A stretch of DNA of 64,000 nucleotides, from contig JAFYNM010000033.1 in assembly GCA_017549765.1 (NCBI GenBank), positions 1-64,000 on the forward strand. Reading direction: 5' to 3'. Source of the stretch: Bacteroidales bacterium (GTDB lineage Bacteria; Bacteroidota; Bacteroidia; Bacteroidales; WCHB1-69). Position numbers and translations under genes: made by a program. Shown piece after piece: positions 25,840-35,168 of this stretch (within the stretch, counting starts at the first letter, position 1; each line of letters starts with the position of its first letter). The notes below the pieces were generated by a model. The model was not told where the DNA came from, did no database searches, and was given only the letters and a program-made list of their open reading frames with translations.

Positions 25840-26568
25840 ATGAAGAAACGAGTTTTGACTGTGGTAATGCTCTTGTCCTTATGTTCTCTCCACCTCATGG
25901 GACAGTCTGACCGGTGGTCTTTCGGAGTCCCCAACTTATTGAAATACGACAAGAAGACATTCCACTTCGGCTTTCTGATAGGATACAACCAGTTCGACTT
26001 CACCATCGCCTCAAAGCCGAACTTGGCGGAATACGACTCTCTGATGGTTGTCAATACCAGTCCGTTGTCCGGCTTCAACCTCGGCATCGTCACCAACCTG
26101 CGGTTAGGCAAGTATTTCGACCTGCGTTTCATCCCCGGGCTGGCTTTTGGAGACCGCATCGTCAACTATTCCATTCTATACCATACCGGCAACCAGCTGG
26201 TGACTGAGAAGCATGCGGAGTCGGTCTATCTGGACCTGCCCCTGATGATCAAATTCAAATCGACGCGTATGTTGAACAACATCCGCACCTATGTCATCGC
26301 GGGGGCACAGTACAGCCTCGACCTCATCTCCGCCGCCAAAAAGCAGGCCTCCAGTCCGCAGGAGATCATCCTGAAGCTCTATCCCAACGACTTCCAAGGA
26401 TTTGCCGGCATCGGATTCGACTTCTACTGCACCTATTTCAAATTCTCCACGGAGTTGAAGATGTCCTTCGGCTTCGTCAACCTGTTGAAAGAGGAGGACA
26501 ACATGTACGCCACCAGTGTCACCTCCCTCAAATCGAAAATTTTACAAATATCATTTACCTTTGAATAA
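25840..26568 (+). CDS. porT: Type IX secretion system barrel protein PorT (SprT)
   Basis: A 242-residue outer-membrane protein with signal peptide KKRVLTVVMLLSLCSLHLMG then Q. The body matches PorT: WSFGVPNLLKYDKKTFHFGF, SPLSGFNLGIVTNLRLGKYF, HAESVYLDLPLMIKFKS, TYVIAGAQYSLDLISA, ending ISFTFE. PorT is an eight-strand-type outer-membrane barrel required for T9SS in Porphyromonas and gliding in Flavobacterium. In many Bacteroidetes it lies near glycine-tRNA ligase or rfaE-type genes, but other T9SS core genes are not adjacent here. Start ATG 25840 is set by the signal peptide; an upstream in-frame ATG at 25732 overlaps rfaE1. Confidence 0.85.
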   Translation: MKKRVLTVVMLLSLCSLHLMGQSDRWSFGVPNLLKYDKKTFHFGFLIGYNQFDFTIASKPNLAEYDSLMVVNTSPLSGFNLGIVTNLRLGKYFDLRFIPGLAFGDRIVNYSILYHTGNQLVTEKHAESVYLDLPLMIKFKSTRMLNNIRTYVIAGAQYSLDLISAAKKQASSPQEIILKLYPNDFQGFAGIGFDFYCTYFKFSTELKMSFGFVNLLKEEDNMYATSVTSLKSKILQISFTFE

Positions 26569-26573
26569 TTAGT

Positions 26574-28088
26574 ATGGCAAACAACGAAGACCTTTTCAAA
26601 CAGATTATAGCGCACGCTAAAGAATATGGATTCATCTTCCCGTCCAGCGAGATCTACGACGGCCTGAGTGCCGTCTATGACTACGGCCAGAACGGCGTGG
26701 AACTCAAGAACAACATCAAGCAGTACTGGTGGAAAGCGATGGTCCAGTATCACGACAACATCGTCGGCTTGGACAGTGCCATCTTCATGCATCCCACCAT
26801 CTGGAAAGCCTCCGGCCATGTGGACGCCTTCAACGACCCGTTGATTGACAACAAAGACTCCAAGAAGCGCTACCGCGCCGATGTCTTGATTGAGGACCAC
26901 ATCCAGAAAATCGAGGACAAGATCAACAAAGAAGTGGAAAAGGCTAAGAAGCGTTTCGAGAACTTCGACGAGAAGATGTTCCGCGAGACCAACGGCCGTG
27001 TGCTGCAATACCAGAAGCAGATCGACGACATCACGGAGCGTTTTGCAGCCATGATGAACGCCAACGATCTGGCAGGTCTTAAGTCCTTGATCGAAGAGCT
27101 GGGCATTGCATGTCCCATCTCCGGTACCCGTAACTGGACCGACGTGCGTCAGTTCAACCTGATGTTTGCCACCAAGTTAGGTTCCGTTTCCGAAGGTGCC
27201 GACACCATCTATCTGCGTCCCGAGACCGCCCAGGGCATCTTCGTCAACTTCCTGAACATCTACAAGACTGGCCGCATGAAGCTGCCCTTCGGCATCGCCC
27301 AGATCGGCAAGGCCTTCCGCAACGAGATTGTGGCCCGCCAGTTCATCTTCCGCATGCGCGAATTCGAGCAGATGGAGATGCAGTTCTTCGTCAAGCCCGG
27401 CGAAGAGCTCAAATGGTTCGACTACTGGAAACAGACGCGTCTGCAGTGGCACACCGACCTCGGCATCGCCCCTGAGAACTACCGTTTCCACGACCATGAG
27501 AAGCTGGCGCACTACGCCAACGCCGCCACCGACATCGAGTTCAAGTTCCCCTTCGGCTTCAAAGAGCTGGAAGGCATCCACTCCCGCACCAACTTCGACC
27601 TGTCGCAGCATGAACAGTACTCCGGCAAAAAGTTGCGTTACTTCGACCCCGAGTTGAATGAAAACTACGTACCTTACGTCATCGAGACCTCCATTGGTGT
27701 GGACCGTATGTTTCTCGCTGTCTTCAGCAACGCCTATACGGAAGAGGCCTTGGAGGACGGCTCGACACGCGTGGTGCTGAGACTCCCCGCCAAACTGGCC
27801 CCTTACAAGGCTGCCATCCTGCCGCTGGTGAAGAAAGACGGACTGCCCGAGATCGGCCAGGAGATCTTCGACAAGCTGAAGAAAGAGTTCATGGTCCAGT
27901 ATGAGGACAAAGATGCCATCGGACGTCGCTACCGCCGTCAGGATGCCATCGGAACCCCCTTCTGTATCACCATCGACAACCAAACCAAGGAAGACGGCAC
28001 CGTGACTGTGCGCGAGCGCGACTCCATGCAACAATACCGGTTGCCTATCGACCAGCTGGCCTCCGAAATCAGCAACAAGCTCCGATAA
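26574..28088 (+). CDS. glyS: Glycine--tRNA ligase (single-chain class II)
   Basis: A 504-residue homodimeric-type GlyRS. Class II motif 1 region FPSSEIYDGLSAVYDYG, motif 2 FRNEIVARQFIFRMREFEQMEM and motif 3 IGVDRMFLA are visible, with the insertion TNGRVLQYQKQ between. The C-terminal anticodon-binding domain (PYKAAILPL ... GRRYRRQDAIGTP) is present. It starts 5 bases after porT. A TACCTTTG sequence at 26556-26563 is too near the ATG to be a convincing promoter, so read-through from porT is likely. Confidence 0.97.
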   Translation: MANNEDLFKQIIAHAKEYGFIFPSSEIYDGLSAVYDYGQNGVELKNNIKQYWWKAMVQYHDNIVGLDSAIFMHPTIWKASGHVDAFNDPLIDNKDSKKRYRADVLIEDHIQKIEDKINKEVEKAKKRFENFDEKMFRETNGRVLQYQKQIDDITERFAAMMNANDLAGLKSLIEELGIACPISGTRNWTDVRQFNLMFATKLGSVSEGADTIYLRPETAQGIFVNFLNIYKTGRMKLPFGIAQIGKAFRNEIVARQFIFRMREFEQMEMQFFVKPGEELKWFDYWKQTRLQWHTDLGIAPENYRFHDHEKLAHYANAATDIEFKFPFGFKELEGIHSRTNFDLSQHEQYSGKKLRYFDPELNENYVPYVIETSIGVDRMFLAVFSNAYTEEALEDGSTRVVLRLPAKLAPYKAAILPLVKKDGLPEIGQEIFDKLKKEFMVQYEDKDAIGRRYRRQDAIGTPFCITIDNQTKEDGTVTVRERDSMQQYRLPIDQLASEISNKLR

Positions 28089-28133
28089 CACCATCAGGAC
28101 GTCATATCATGGCGTCTCATAAAAATAAACATC

Positions 28134-29594
28134 ATGAAAAAGACCATCCTCCTTCTCACCCTCTGCGTCCTTGCCTTGACGGGCACCGCGCAGAACATGA
28201 AGGCCTTTATCAGCCACAAGGCCTACTGCACCCACACCATGCAGCCCTACATTGAGTTCGCCTTTATTGTGGGAGGCAGTTCTGTGGAATATGCGAAAAA
28301 CGACCAAGGCTACTATGCTGCCGAGGTGGAGATACAGGTGGATGTGGTCAAAAACGACACTGTCGTCACCGGGCTCCATTACATCCTATCGTCAGACCTC
28401 TTCACCGACAGCGCCAAGGCCGGGAAACCAGACTTCGCCAACATCAACAATCTGCCCGTGGACAATGGGGACTACTACCTTCATTTCACCCTCAGAGACC
28501 TGCACCGCGACACTGTGGAGCTGAAATATATCGATTTCATCCAGGTCAACTTCCCCAAAGACGAGATCTCCTCTTCCCGGATATCCCTATACTCCTCCAT
28601 TTCCGCGCCTGAGTCCACCGACCTGTTCATCAAGTACGGATTCAGCCTTCCGCCGCTCTTCAACAACTACGTCTCGGAAAATCAGTACGCCCTGCCTTTT
28701 GCCGTGGAGATTTACAACACCAAAGAATTGTTGGGTGCCGACAAAGAGCTGACTGCCAAGTGTTTCATTGAATTCGCCGAGAACCATCTCGTGGCAATGC
28801 CCGAAAACATCATCACCAAGAAGGTCAAGTCCAAGGATGTCATCTTGATTCTGGAGCAGTTCAACACCTTCAAGCTGCCTTCCGGCAACTACAACGCCGT
28901 GGTTGAACTTTATGACGGCGACAAGAAGCTGATCATCAACAAGGTATTCTTCCAAAAGAGCAATCCTTCCATCCATTTTGACATCTCCCATTACAACGAT
29001 GTAGTCATTGACAACTCCTTTGTCAGCGACATGACAGACCGGGCGGTATTGGAAGAGAATGTCCTCTGTCTCTACCCTATCGCCAACACCATGGAGCGGG
29101 AATTCTTCGCCCAACGGATGAAGACCGTCACCACGGAACAGCTGCAACGATATTTCTACTCTTTCTGGCTGGCCCGCAACCCTGCCAATCCCGAGGAGTC
29201 CTGGCTGAAATACAAGAAGATGGTTGACATCGTGCAAGATCGTTTCGGCAGCATCCAGGTCAAGGGCTACCGCACCGACCGCGGGCGTGTCTATCTGCAA
29301 TACGGCCAGCCCAACGACATTCTGGAGATTCCTTCCGACCCCGTGACGCTGCCCTATGAGATATGGCACTATTACTATCTGGACAACCAGACCAATGTCA
29401 AGTTCGTCTTCTACGACCCCGCCCTGGTAGGCAACGACTATGAGTTACTGCACTCCAACAAATACGGGGAACCGCACGACTCGAACTGGAAGATGAGGCT
29501 GGTGCGCAAGTTGCAACCACAACGCGACATCTACGATCCGGAGCCGGAAGACTATTTCGGAGGAGACATCAACGGCAACTGGCGATATCATTGA
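28134..29594 (+). CDS. GWxTD-domain-like secreted protein
   Basis: A 486-residue protein with signal peptide (KKTILLLTLCVLALTGTAQ). The C-terminal third matches the Bacteroidetes GWxTD family: KGYRTDRGRVYLQYGQPNDI, then LPYEIWHYYYL and VKFVFYDP. The namesake motif here is GYRTD rather than GWxTD. The upstream half is beta-rich, with no recognisable catalytic site. Family function is unknown; envelope location is inferred from the signal peptide. A partial hairpin (GACGTCAT/ATGGCGTC, 28098-28116) separates it from glyS. Confidence 0.82.
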   Translation: MKKTILLLTLCVLALTGTAQNMKAFISHKAYCTHTMQPYIEFAFIVGGSSVEYAKNDQGYYAAEVEIQVDVVKNDTVVTGLHYILSSDLFTDSAKAGKPDFANINNLPVDNGDYYLHFTLRDLHRDTVELKYIDFIQVNFPKDEISSSRISLYSSISAPESTDLFIKYGFSLPPLFNNYVSENQYALPFAVEIYNTKELLGADKELTAKCFIEFAENHLVAMPENIITKKVKSKDVILILEQFNTFKLPSGNYNAVVELYDGDKKLIINKVFFQKSNPSIHFDISHYNDVVIDNSFVSDMTDRAVLEENVLCLYPIANTMEREFFAQRMKTVTTEQLQRYFYSFWLARNPANPEESWLKYKKMVDIVQDRFGSIQVKGYRTDRGRVYLQYGQPNDILEIPSDPVTLPYEIWHYYYLDNQTNVKFVFYDPALVGNDYELLHSNKYGEPHDSNWKMRLVRKLQPQRDIYDPEPEDYFGGDINGNWRYH

Positions 29595-29604
29595 TAGCTA
29601 AGAT

Positions 29605-30657
29605 ATGGGAAAGAAGTTCTGTTGTCTGGTAATGGTGTGGGCGGTCTTGGGCTGCCTGACGCTGTATGCGCAACAGGACACCTTGCCTATCACTGACACA
29701 CTCCATCATCAAAAGCGATTCACCAAGAAAGACTACATCCCCAAGTTCACCGCCACGGTGCTGGGGCGTTACGAGCTGAACACCCGCACCTGGGGACAGC
29801 ATTTTGAGTTGCGGCATACCCGTGTGGGCGTCTATGGGAGCGTGCATCCCTGTTTCTCCTACATGGCGCTGGTGGACCTGACCTTCGGCGGCAAGTTCTC
29901 GCCAGTGGCCATCTTCGCCCAATACAAGCCCGTCAAAGGGCTATCCTTCCTCATCGGCTACGACAAGCTGCCCTTCAGCAATGAAAACCTGCTGTCTCCT
30001 TATCAGTACTACTTCTCCGACAAGTCTTTTCTGACCCAGAAGATCACCGCATGGAGCGATGTGGGCGGCGTGGTCAGCTATGAGTGGGACAAGGTAGTGC
30101 CTTTCAAGATTCAGGCCGGCGTTTTCAACAGCGCCGGATTCAGCCGTCAAGGAGAATTCCAGAAACGTCTCAACTATGTGGCACGGGGCACCTTCCAGTT
30201 CTTCAAGGGGTTCATGCTGTCGCTGAACTATGCCGCTGTCATTCCGGAGAACCTGCGGATGCATGTGATGGATGCCGGCATCGCCTATGACATCCGAAAT
30301 CTGCATCTGGAGAGCGAGTACATCTGCAAACTGTATGGCGCCCCCGGCATGCCCGCCACACACGCACTCTACGGGTTTGCCTACTACAAGTTCAACATCG
30401 CCAAGAAAGGACTGTCCAACATCGCTCTCGCCCTGCGCTATGATGCCATCACCACCAACTGCGACGGCAAACTCCACGACCTCGACCATTACACCTATGA
30501 CCCGTTCTGCCAACGTCTCACCGCCGGCATGACCTTCATTTTCGTCGAGAAACCAGTCCGCGCCGGCATCCGCATCGACTATGCCAAATACTTCTTCCAC
30601 CAAGGCTTCCACAACGAACACGACCGGCTCATCTGTGAACTGATTGTGCACGTTTAA
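29605..30657 (+). CDS. Porin O/P-like outer-membrane barrel
   Basis: A 350-residue predicted outer-membrane protein with signal peptide ending LTLYAQQ. Alternating aromatic beta-strands run throughout (ATVLGRYELNTRTWGQHFEL, HTRVGVYGSV, GLSFLIGYDKLPFSNEN, GVVSYEW), ending in a short strand LICELIVHV. It resembles phosphate-selective porin O/P proteins of Bacteroidetes but is shorter than classic OprP. Substrate unknown. It begins 10 bases after the GWxTD-like gene and is probably co-transcribed. Confidence 0.7.
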   Translation: MGKKFCCLVMVWAVLGCLTLYAQQDTLPITDTLHHQKRFTKKDYIPKFTATVLGRYELNTRTWGQHFELRHTRVGVYGSVHPCFSYMALVDLTFGGKFSPVAIFAQYKPVKGLSFLIGYDKLPFSNENLLSPYQYYFSDKSFLTQKITAWSDVGGVVSYEWDKVVPFKIQAGVFNSAGFSRQGEFQKRLNYVARGTFQFFKGFMLSLNYAAVIPENLRMHVMDAGIAYDIRNLHLESEYICKLYGAPGMPATHALYGFAYYKFNIAKKGLSNIALALRYDAITTNCDGKLHDLDHYTYDPFCQRLTAGMTFIFVEKPVRAGIRIDYAKYFFHQGFHNEHDRLICELIVHV

Positions 30658-30683
30658 ACGACGGTTTCTTCAGATTTTTTTTG

Positions 30684-30692
30684 TATTTTTGC
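30684..30692 (+). promoter_or_regulatory. Bacteroidetes -7 box for parC
   Basis: TATTTTTGC, 28 bases before the ATG at 30720. Confidence 0.55.
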
Positions 30693-30719
30693 CCCCTGAA
30701 TCAAACCAAGCCTATCATT

Positions 30720-33422
30720 ATGTCAGAAGAACCAAAAGACGAATTGGAAGAAGAGGTTGTCGGGACTCCTGAAGAAGACACTTCTGATTTACACAAACTG
30801 ATTTATGCAGATGTCATGTACCGTGAATGGTATCTGGACTACGCTTCGTACGTCATCCTGGATCGTGCCATCCCGGACGTCTATGACGGTCTGAAGCCGG
30901 TACAGCGCCGCATCCTGCATTCCATGGACGAGTTGGAGGACGGTCGTTTCAACAAGGTGGCCAACGTGGTGGGCAACACCATGAAATACCACCCGCACGG
31001 CGACCAGTCCATCTATGCTGCCTTGGTGCAGCTCGGCCAGAAGCACTATGCCATCGACACGCAGGGCAACTGGGGTAACATCCTGACCGGAGACCCTGCC
31101 GCTGCCCCCCGTTATATTGAGGCACGCCTCTCCCCCTTCGCCAAAGAGGTAGTCTTCAACCATAAGACCACCGAATGGCAGGTCTCCTATGACGGCCGTA
31201 ACCGCGAACCTATCGCCCTGCCCGTCAAGTTCCCGTTGCTGCTCGCCCAGGGCGTGGACGGCGTCGGCGTCGGCATGTCCACCAAGATCCTGCCCCACAA
31301 CTTCCTGGAACTCATCGATGCCTCCATCAGCATCCTGCGAGGCAAAGACTTTGAGATATTCCCCGACTTCCCCACCTACGGCACCGCTGACGTCACCAAA
31401 TACAACGACGGCGCACAAGGCGGCAAAGTGCTGAACCGCGCCCGCATCAACATCGTCAACAACAAGACACTCTGCATCACCGAGATACCTTACGGAACCA
31501 ACACCGTCAAGCTTATCGCCTCCATCAGCAAGGCGGTCAAAGCCGGCAAACTGAAAATCAAAAAGATTGACGACACCACGGCCGAGCATGTGGAGATATT
31601 CCTTCACCTGCTGCCCAACGTCTCCCCCGACCAAACCGTGGATGCCCTGTATGCCTTCACCGACTGCGAGATCGCATACGCCACCAACGCCTGCGTTATC
31701 TGGGACGGCAAGCCTGTCTTCACCGACGTCAAGAGCATCCTCCGCATCAATACGGAGAACACGCTTAACCTCTTGCGCAAAGAGCTGGAGATTGAACTGC
31801 GGGAGCTGAACGACAAATGGCACAAAATCTCTCTGGAGAAGATCTTCTTCGAAAAACGCATCTATAAAGAGTTGGAGAAGGATACCGAGAGCTGGGAGAT
31901 GCAGATCGACAATATCGAACGTGCCTTCGACCCCTATCGTTCGCTCTTCAAGCAGGAGATCACACGCGACCATGTGCTGGCCCTCTGCGAGAAGCCTGTT
32001 CGCAAGATCTCCAAGTTCGACATCAAAAAGGCGGAACAGGAACTGGCCGACATCGAGCTGAATATCGAGGAGGTGGAGAACCATCTCGCCCACATCGTCG
32101 ATTACACAGTCAACTACTTCAAACAGCTCAAGAAGAAATACGGTGCCGGACGGGAGCGCCGGACAGAGCTCAAGAACTTCAACACCATCATCGCCTCCGA
32201 GGTGGCCGTCACCAACCAGAAACTCTATGTCAACAAGAAAGAGGGCTTTGTGGGTACCGGCTTAAAGAAGGACGACGACGTGGAGTACGCCTGCGACTGC
32301 TCCGACCTGGACGAAATCATCGTCTTCCGCGAAGACGGCAAGTTCTCCGTCAACCGCGTGTCCGACAAGCACTTCTACGGCAAGAACATCATCCAGGTGG
32401 AAGTCTTCAAGCGCGGCGACGACAGACGTATATATAATATGGTATATCTCAACGGTGCCAACGGACCCGCCATGGTCAAACGTTTTGCCATCGGCGGCAT
32501 CTCCCGCGAGAAAGAATATGACCTGACCAAAGGAAAACCGGGGTCCAAGGTGCTCTACTTCACCTCCAACCCCAATGGCGAGGCAGAGGTCATCCGTATC
32601 AAACTCCGTCCCAAACCTAAACTCAAGAAACGGGAACTAGACTTCGACTTCAGCTCGTTGGCTGTCAAGAACCGCTCCGCCCTGGGCAACCTGCTGACAC
32701 GCTACCCCATCTCCTCCATCTCCCTGAGCAAAGAGGGCATCTCCACCCTCAGTGCCATCAACGTCTTCTTCGAGGAGTCCGTCATGCGTCTCAACAACGA
32801 CGGGCGCGGAGAGTTGCTCGGCGCCTTCAAAGAGGACGACAAGATTCTGACCACCTACAAGTCAGGACATTATAGAATCACCGGCTTTGACGTGTCCACC
32901 CATTTCGACGACGACTTGGCCCATATCCGAAAATGGAACCAGCATCTGATCATCACAGCTGTTTATTATCAGAAGTCGGAGGACAAATACTACCTCAAGC
33001 GCTTCAAGCCTGACGTTTTCCAGAAGAAGGTGGAGTTCCTGCCTGCCGACGAGGGTGTCTCGTTGATTGGTGCCTCCATCGACTATCTGCCCCAGATCAA
33101 GGTGGTGTTTAAGGAGAAGAAAAAAGAGGAACTCTCCGAGGTAATCATCTCCTGTGCTGAGTTCATCGACATCATGACCGCGCGGGCGCGCGGCAAGCGG
33201 ATCAACTACCCTGCCATCAAGTCCATCACCTTCATAGAGCCGCTTCCTTACGAGGAGCCCGAAGAGGAGCCTGAAGAGGTGGAAGAGCTTGAGGAAGAGA
33301 CTCCCAATGCTGTCGATGATGTGGACTACGCCATTGCCCAGGCCGAGATGGAAGACATCTCTGTGGATCCCATCGAAAAAGGGGAGTCAACCACGGGTGA
33401 ACAGATGACCCTGGATTTCTGA
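30720..33422 (+). CDS. parC: DNA topoisomerase IV subunit A
   Basis: A 900-residue type IIA topoisomerase breakage-reunion subunit, which decatenates chromosomes with ParE. The catalytic tyrosine is Y132 in AAPRYIEARLSPF. The DNA-gate segment is KYHPHGDQSIYAALVQLG, with Gln95 at the position of the quinolone-contact serine of E. coli GyrA/ParC. A coiled-coil tower (about 340-480) and a degenerate beta-pinwheel C-terminal domain follow, ending in a Glu-rich acidic tail. Bacteroidetes ParC rather than GyrA is favoured by the YIEARLS form and the absence of a canonical GyrA box. parE is not in the window. Start MSEEPKDE is downstream of the promoter box. Confidence 0.92.
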   Translation: MSEEPKDELEEEVVGTPEEDTSDLHKLIYADVMYREWYLDYASYVILDRAIPDVYDGLKPVQRRILHSMDELEDGRFNKVANVVGNTMKYHPHGDQSIYAALVQLGQKHYAIDTQGNWGNILTGDPAAAPRYIEARLSPFAKEVVFNHKTTEWQVSYDGRNREPIALPVKFPLLLAQGVDGVGVGMSTKILPHNFLELIDASISILRGKDFEIFPDFPTYGTADVTKYNDGAQGGKVLNRARINIVNNKTLCITEIPYGTNTVKLIASISKAVKAGKLKIKKIDDTTAEHVEIFLHLLPNVSPDQTVDALYAFTDCEIAYATNACVIWDGKPVFTDVKSILRINTENTLNLLRKELEIELRELNDKWHKISLEKIFFEKRIYKELEKDTESWEMQIDNIERAFDPYRSLFKQEITRDHVLALCEKPVRKISKFDIKKAEQELADIELNIEEVENHLAHIVDYTVNYFKQLKKKYGAGRERRTELKNFNTIIASEVAVTNQKLYVNKKEGFVGTGLKKDDDVEYACDCSDLDEIIVFREDGKFSVNRVSDKHFYGKNIIQVEVFKRGDDRRIYNMVYLNGANGPAMVKRFAIGGISREKEYDLTKGKPGSKVLYFTSNPNGEAEVIRIKLRPKPKLKKRELDFDFSSLAVKNRSALGNLLTRYPISSISLSKEGISTLSAINVFFEESVMRLNNDGRGELLGAFKEDDKILTTYKSGHYRITGFDVSTHFDDDLAHIRKWNQHLIITAVYYQKSEDKYYLKRFKPDVFQKKVEFLPADEGVSLIGASIDYLPQIKVVFKEKKKEELSEVIISCAEFIDIMTARARGKRINYPAIKSITFIEPLPYEEPEEEPEEVEELEEETPNAVDDVDYAIAQAEMEDISVDPIEKGESTTGEQMTLDF

Positions 33423-34522
33423 TGAAACGTCTTCTCTATATATGGACGCTCTCTCTCCTCTGTTTGCTGTTGGCCTCCTGCCGTCACACCGAGGAACCCA
33501 CCCCGTGGGATGTCCCCATTCCTTACGGATTCCCTACCCGCTTGAATATTCCCGACGACAATCCCATGACCGTCGAAGGGATTGCCTTGGGGAAATGTCT
33601 CTTTGAAGACGGTCATCTGAGTGGCTATCAGGGCACCCATCCCGACTCGTTGATGTCTTGTTCCGACTGTCACGCCCGGGCGCACAACTACGACATCGGC
33701 ACGGACAACCCGCGATTCCCCGGCGGGAAGCCTCACGGGCGCACGGGCATCCACACCCGCCACACCGCCATGCCGCTATGCAACTTGGTCTTCAACCACG
33801 AAGGCTATCTTTGGAACGGAGCCGTCGGCTACCAGCAAAGCGCGGGAGCACAGACCATCGAAGACATCGTCAAGGCGGCCATTCTGGCGGAAGACGAAAT
33901 CGGCAGCACTGAGGCACGCACCTTGGCGGCGCTGCGTCAGGACAGTCGCTATCCGGAGATGTTCAAAAAAGCATTCGGCAGCGAAGAGATCACCATGGAG
34001 CGGGTGCAGAAAGCCATCGCCCAGTACGTGCGCTCGCTGGTCTCCGGCAACGCCAAGTTCGACCGCTATCTGCAAGGCTTGGAGCAGCTGACCCCGCAGG
34101 AGCTGCACGGCTACATCCTCTTCACCACGGAAGAAGGAGCCGACTGTTTCCACTGTCACGGCAGCGGAGGATCTCCGCTCTTCACCACCAATCTGTTTTA
34201 CAATAACGGGCTGGACGCCGCCTTCACCGACCCGGCAGACCGCAGTGCCATCACGGGCGATCCTATGGACCGAGGCGCCTACCGGGCCCCGTCGCTCCGC
34301 AATGTCACTGTCTCGGCGCCCTACATGCACGATGGCCGTTTTCTGACCCTCGACGAAGTGTTGACCTTCTATAATGAAGGGCTGCAAAACTCGCCCTACG
34401 TCAGCCCGTTGATGCACAAAATCAACGAAGGAGGCCGCCACCTGACTCCCAACGAGATCGCAGATCTCAAGGCTTTCCTGTCAACGCTCACCGATGAGGA
34501 ATTCCTCTCTGGCGACCGATGA
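33422..34522 (+). CDS. Di-haem cytochrome c peroxidase/MauG-family lipoprotein
   Basis: A 366-residue protein with lipobox LLASC (C20), so a probable periplasm-facing lipoprotein. Two c-type haem motifs are present: C80-SDC-H84 and C242-FHC-H246. The MauG/CcpA-like segments LGKCLFEDGHLSG, APYMHDGRFLTLDEVLTFYNEG and LTPNEIADLKAFLSTLT are also visible. Known relatives reduce hydrogen peroxide using cytochrome or other donors. Its ATG overlaps the parC stop (TGATG), suggesting translational coupling to an unrelated gene. It hints at microaerobic or oxidative-stress exposure. Electron donor not identifiable here. Confidence 0.88.
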   Translation: MKRLLYIWTLSLLCLLLASCRHTEEPTPWDVPIPYGFPTRLNIPDDNPMTVEGIALGKCLFEDGHLSGYQGTHPDSLMSCSDCHARAHNYDIGTDNPRFPGGKPHGRTGIHTRHTAMPLCNLVFNHEGYLWNGAVGYQQSAGAQTIEDIVKAAILAEDEIGSTEARTLAALRQDSRYPEMFKKAFGSEEITMERVQKAIAQYVRSLVSGNAKFDRYLQGLEQLTPQELHGYILFTTEEGADCFHCHGSGGSPLFTTNLFYNNGLDAAFTDPADRSAITGDPMDRGAYRAPSLRNVTVSAPYMHDGRFLTLDEVLTFYNEGLQNSPYVSPLMHKINEGGRHLTPNEIADLKAFLSTLTDEEFLSGDR

Positions 34523-34563
34523 TTTTCACGCATTTTTTTGCATACATTTTCGTATAAAAATTT

Positions 34564-34572
34564 TACTTTTGC
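34564..34572 (+). promoter_or_regulatory. Bacteroidetes -7 box for the tsaC-coaD cluster
   Basis: TACTTTTGC, 30 bases before the tsaC ATG. A TTTG occurs at 34537-34540, but the spacer (23) is longer than the usual 19-20. Confidence 0.55.
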
Positions 34573-34602
34573 CATTTTTCTGGATTATACAATATCAACA
34601 TT

Positions 34603-35166
34603 ATGGAACAGGAAGTTGAAAAATGTGTGGAACTGCTACAGGCGGGCAAGGTGATCCTCTACCCCACCGACACTGTCTGGGGCATTGGATGCGACGCCAC
34701 CAATGACGAGGCGGTGCAGCGCATCTATCAAATCAAACAGCGGCCCGAGAGGAAAAGCATGATCTTGCTGCTCGACTCCTTTGAGCGACTGCCCTACTAC
34801 GTAGAGCACATCCCTTTGGTGGCCTGGGATCTGATCCCGCAGATCTCGCGCCCCACGACCGTCATCTACTCCACCGCCAGAAACCTGCCTGACAGACTTA
34901 TCCATAACGATGGCACCATCGCCATCCGCGTGGTGCAGCAAGACTTCTGCCGCCGTCTTATCCGAAAACTCGGGCACCCCATCGTGTCCACCTCCGCCAA
35001 TTTCGCCGGACAGGAGACCCCGAAGGTGTTTGAACAAATAGACCCCGCCATCATCAGCCTGATGGACTACGTGGTCCCGCAGTCTTACGCCACTTCCGTG
35101 GACTACAAGCCCTCCCGTCTCATCAAGTTCGTCGACGATTACAACTTCACTGTTTTAAGAGATTAG
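34603..35166 (+). CDS. tsaC: L-threonylcarbamoyladenylate synthase (TsaC/Sua5-YrdC family)
   Basis: A 187-residue single-domain YrdC protein that makes threonylcarbamoyl-AMP for the t6A37 modification of ANN-decoding tRNAs. Motifs are YPTDTVWGIGCDATN, KQRPERKSMILL, RPTTVIYS, IAIRVVQQDFCRRL and GHPIVSTSANFAGQ. It lacks the C-terminal Sua5 domain. The first gene of a plus-strand run; coaD starts 2 bases after its stop. Confidence 0.92.
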   Translation: MEQEVEKCVELLQAGKVILYPTDTVWGIGCDATNDEAVQRIYQIKQRPERKSMILLLDSFERLPYYVEHIPLVAWDLIPQISRPTTVIYSTARNLPDRLIHNDGTIAIRVVQQDFCRRLIRKLGHPIVSTSANFAGQETPKVFEQIDPAIISLMDYVVPQSYATSVDYKPSRLIKFVDDYNFTVLRD

Positions 35167-35168
35167 TC

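Noticed and set aside
26556-26563. TACCTTTG as a glyS promoter
   Set aside because: It lies only 10 bases before the ATG and inside the porT end, leaving almost no leader; read-through from porT is more likely.
28098-28116. Hairpin GACGTCAT/ATGGCGTC between glyS and the GWxTD-like gene as a terminator
   Set aside because: The stem contains a G-T mismatch and there is no T-run after it.
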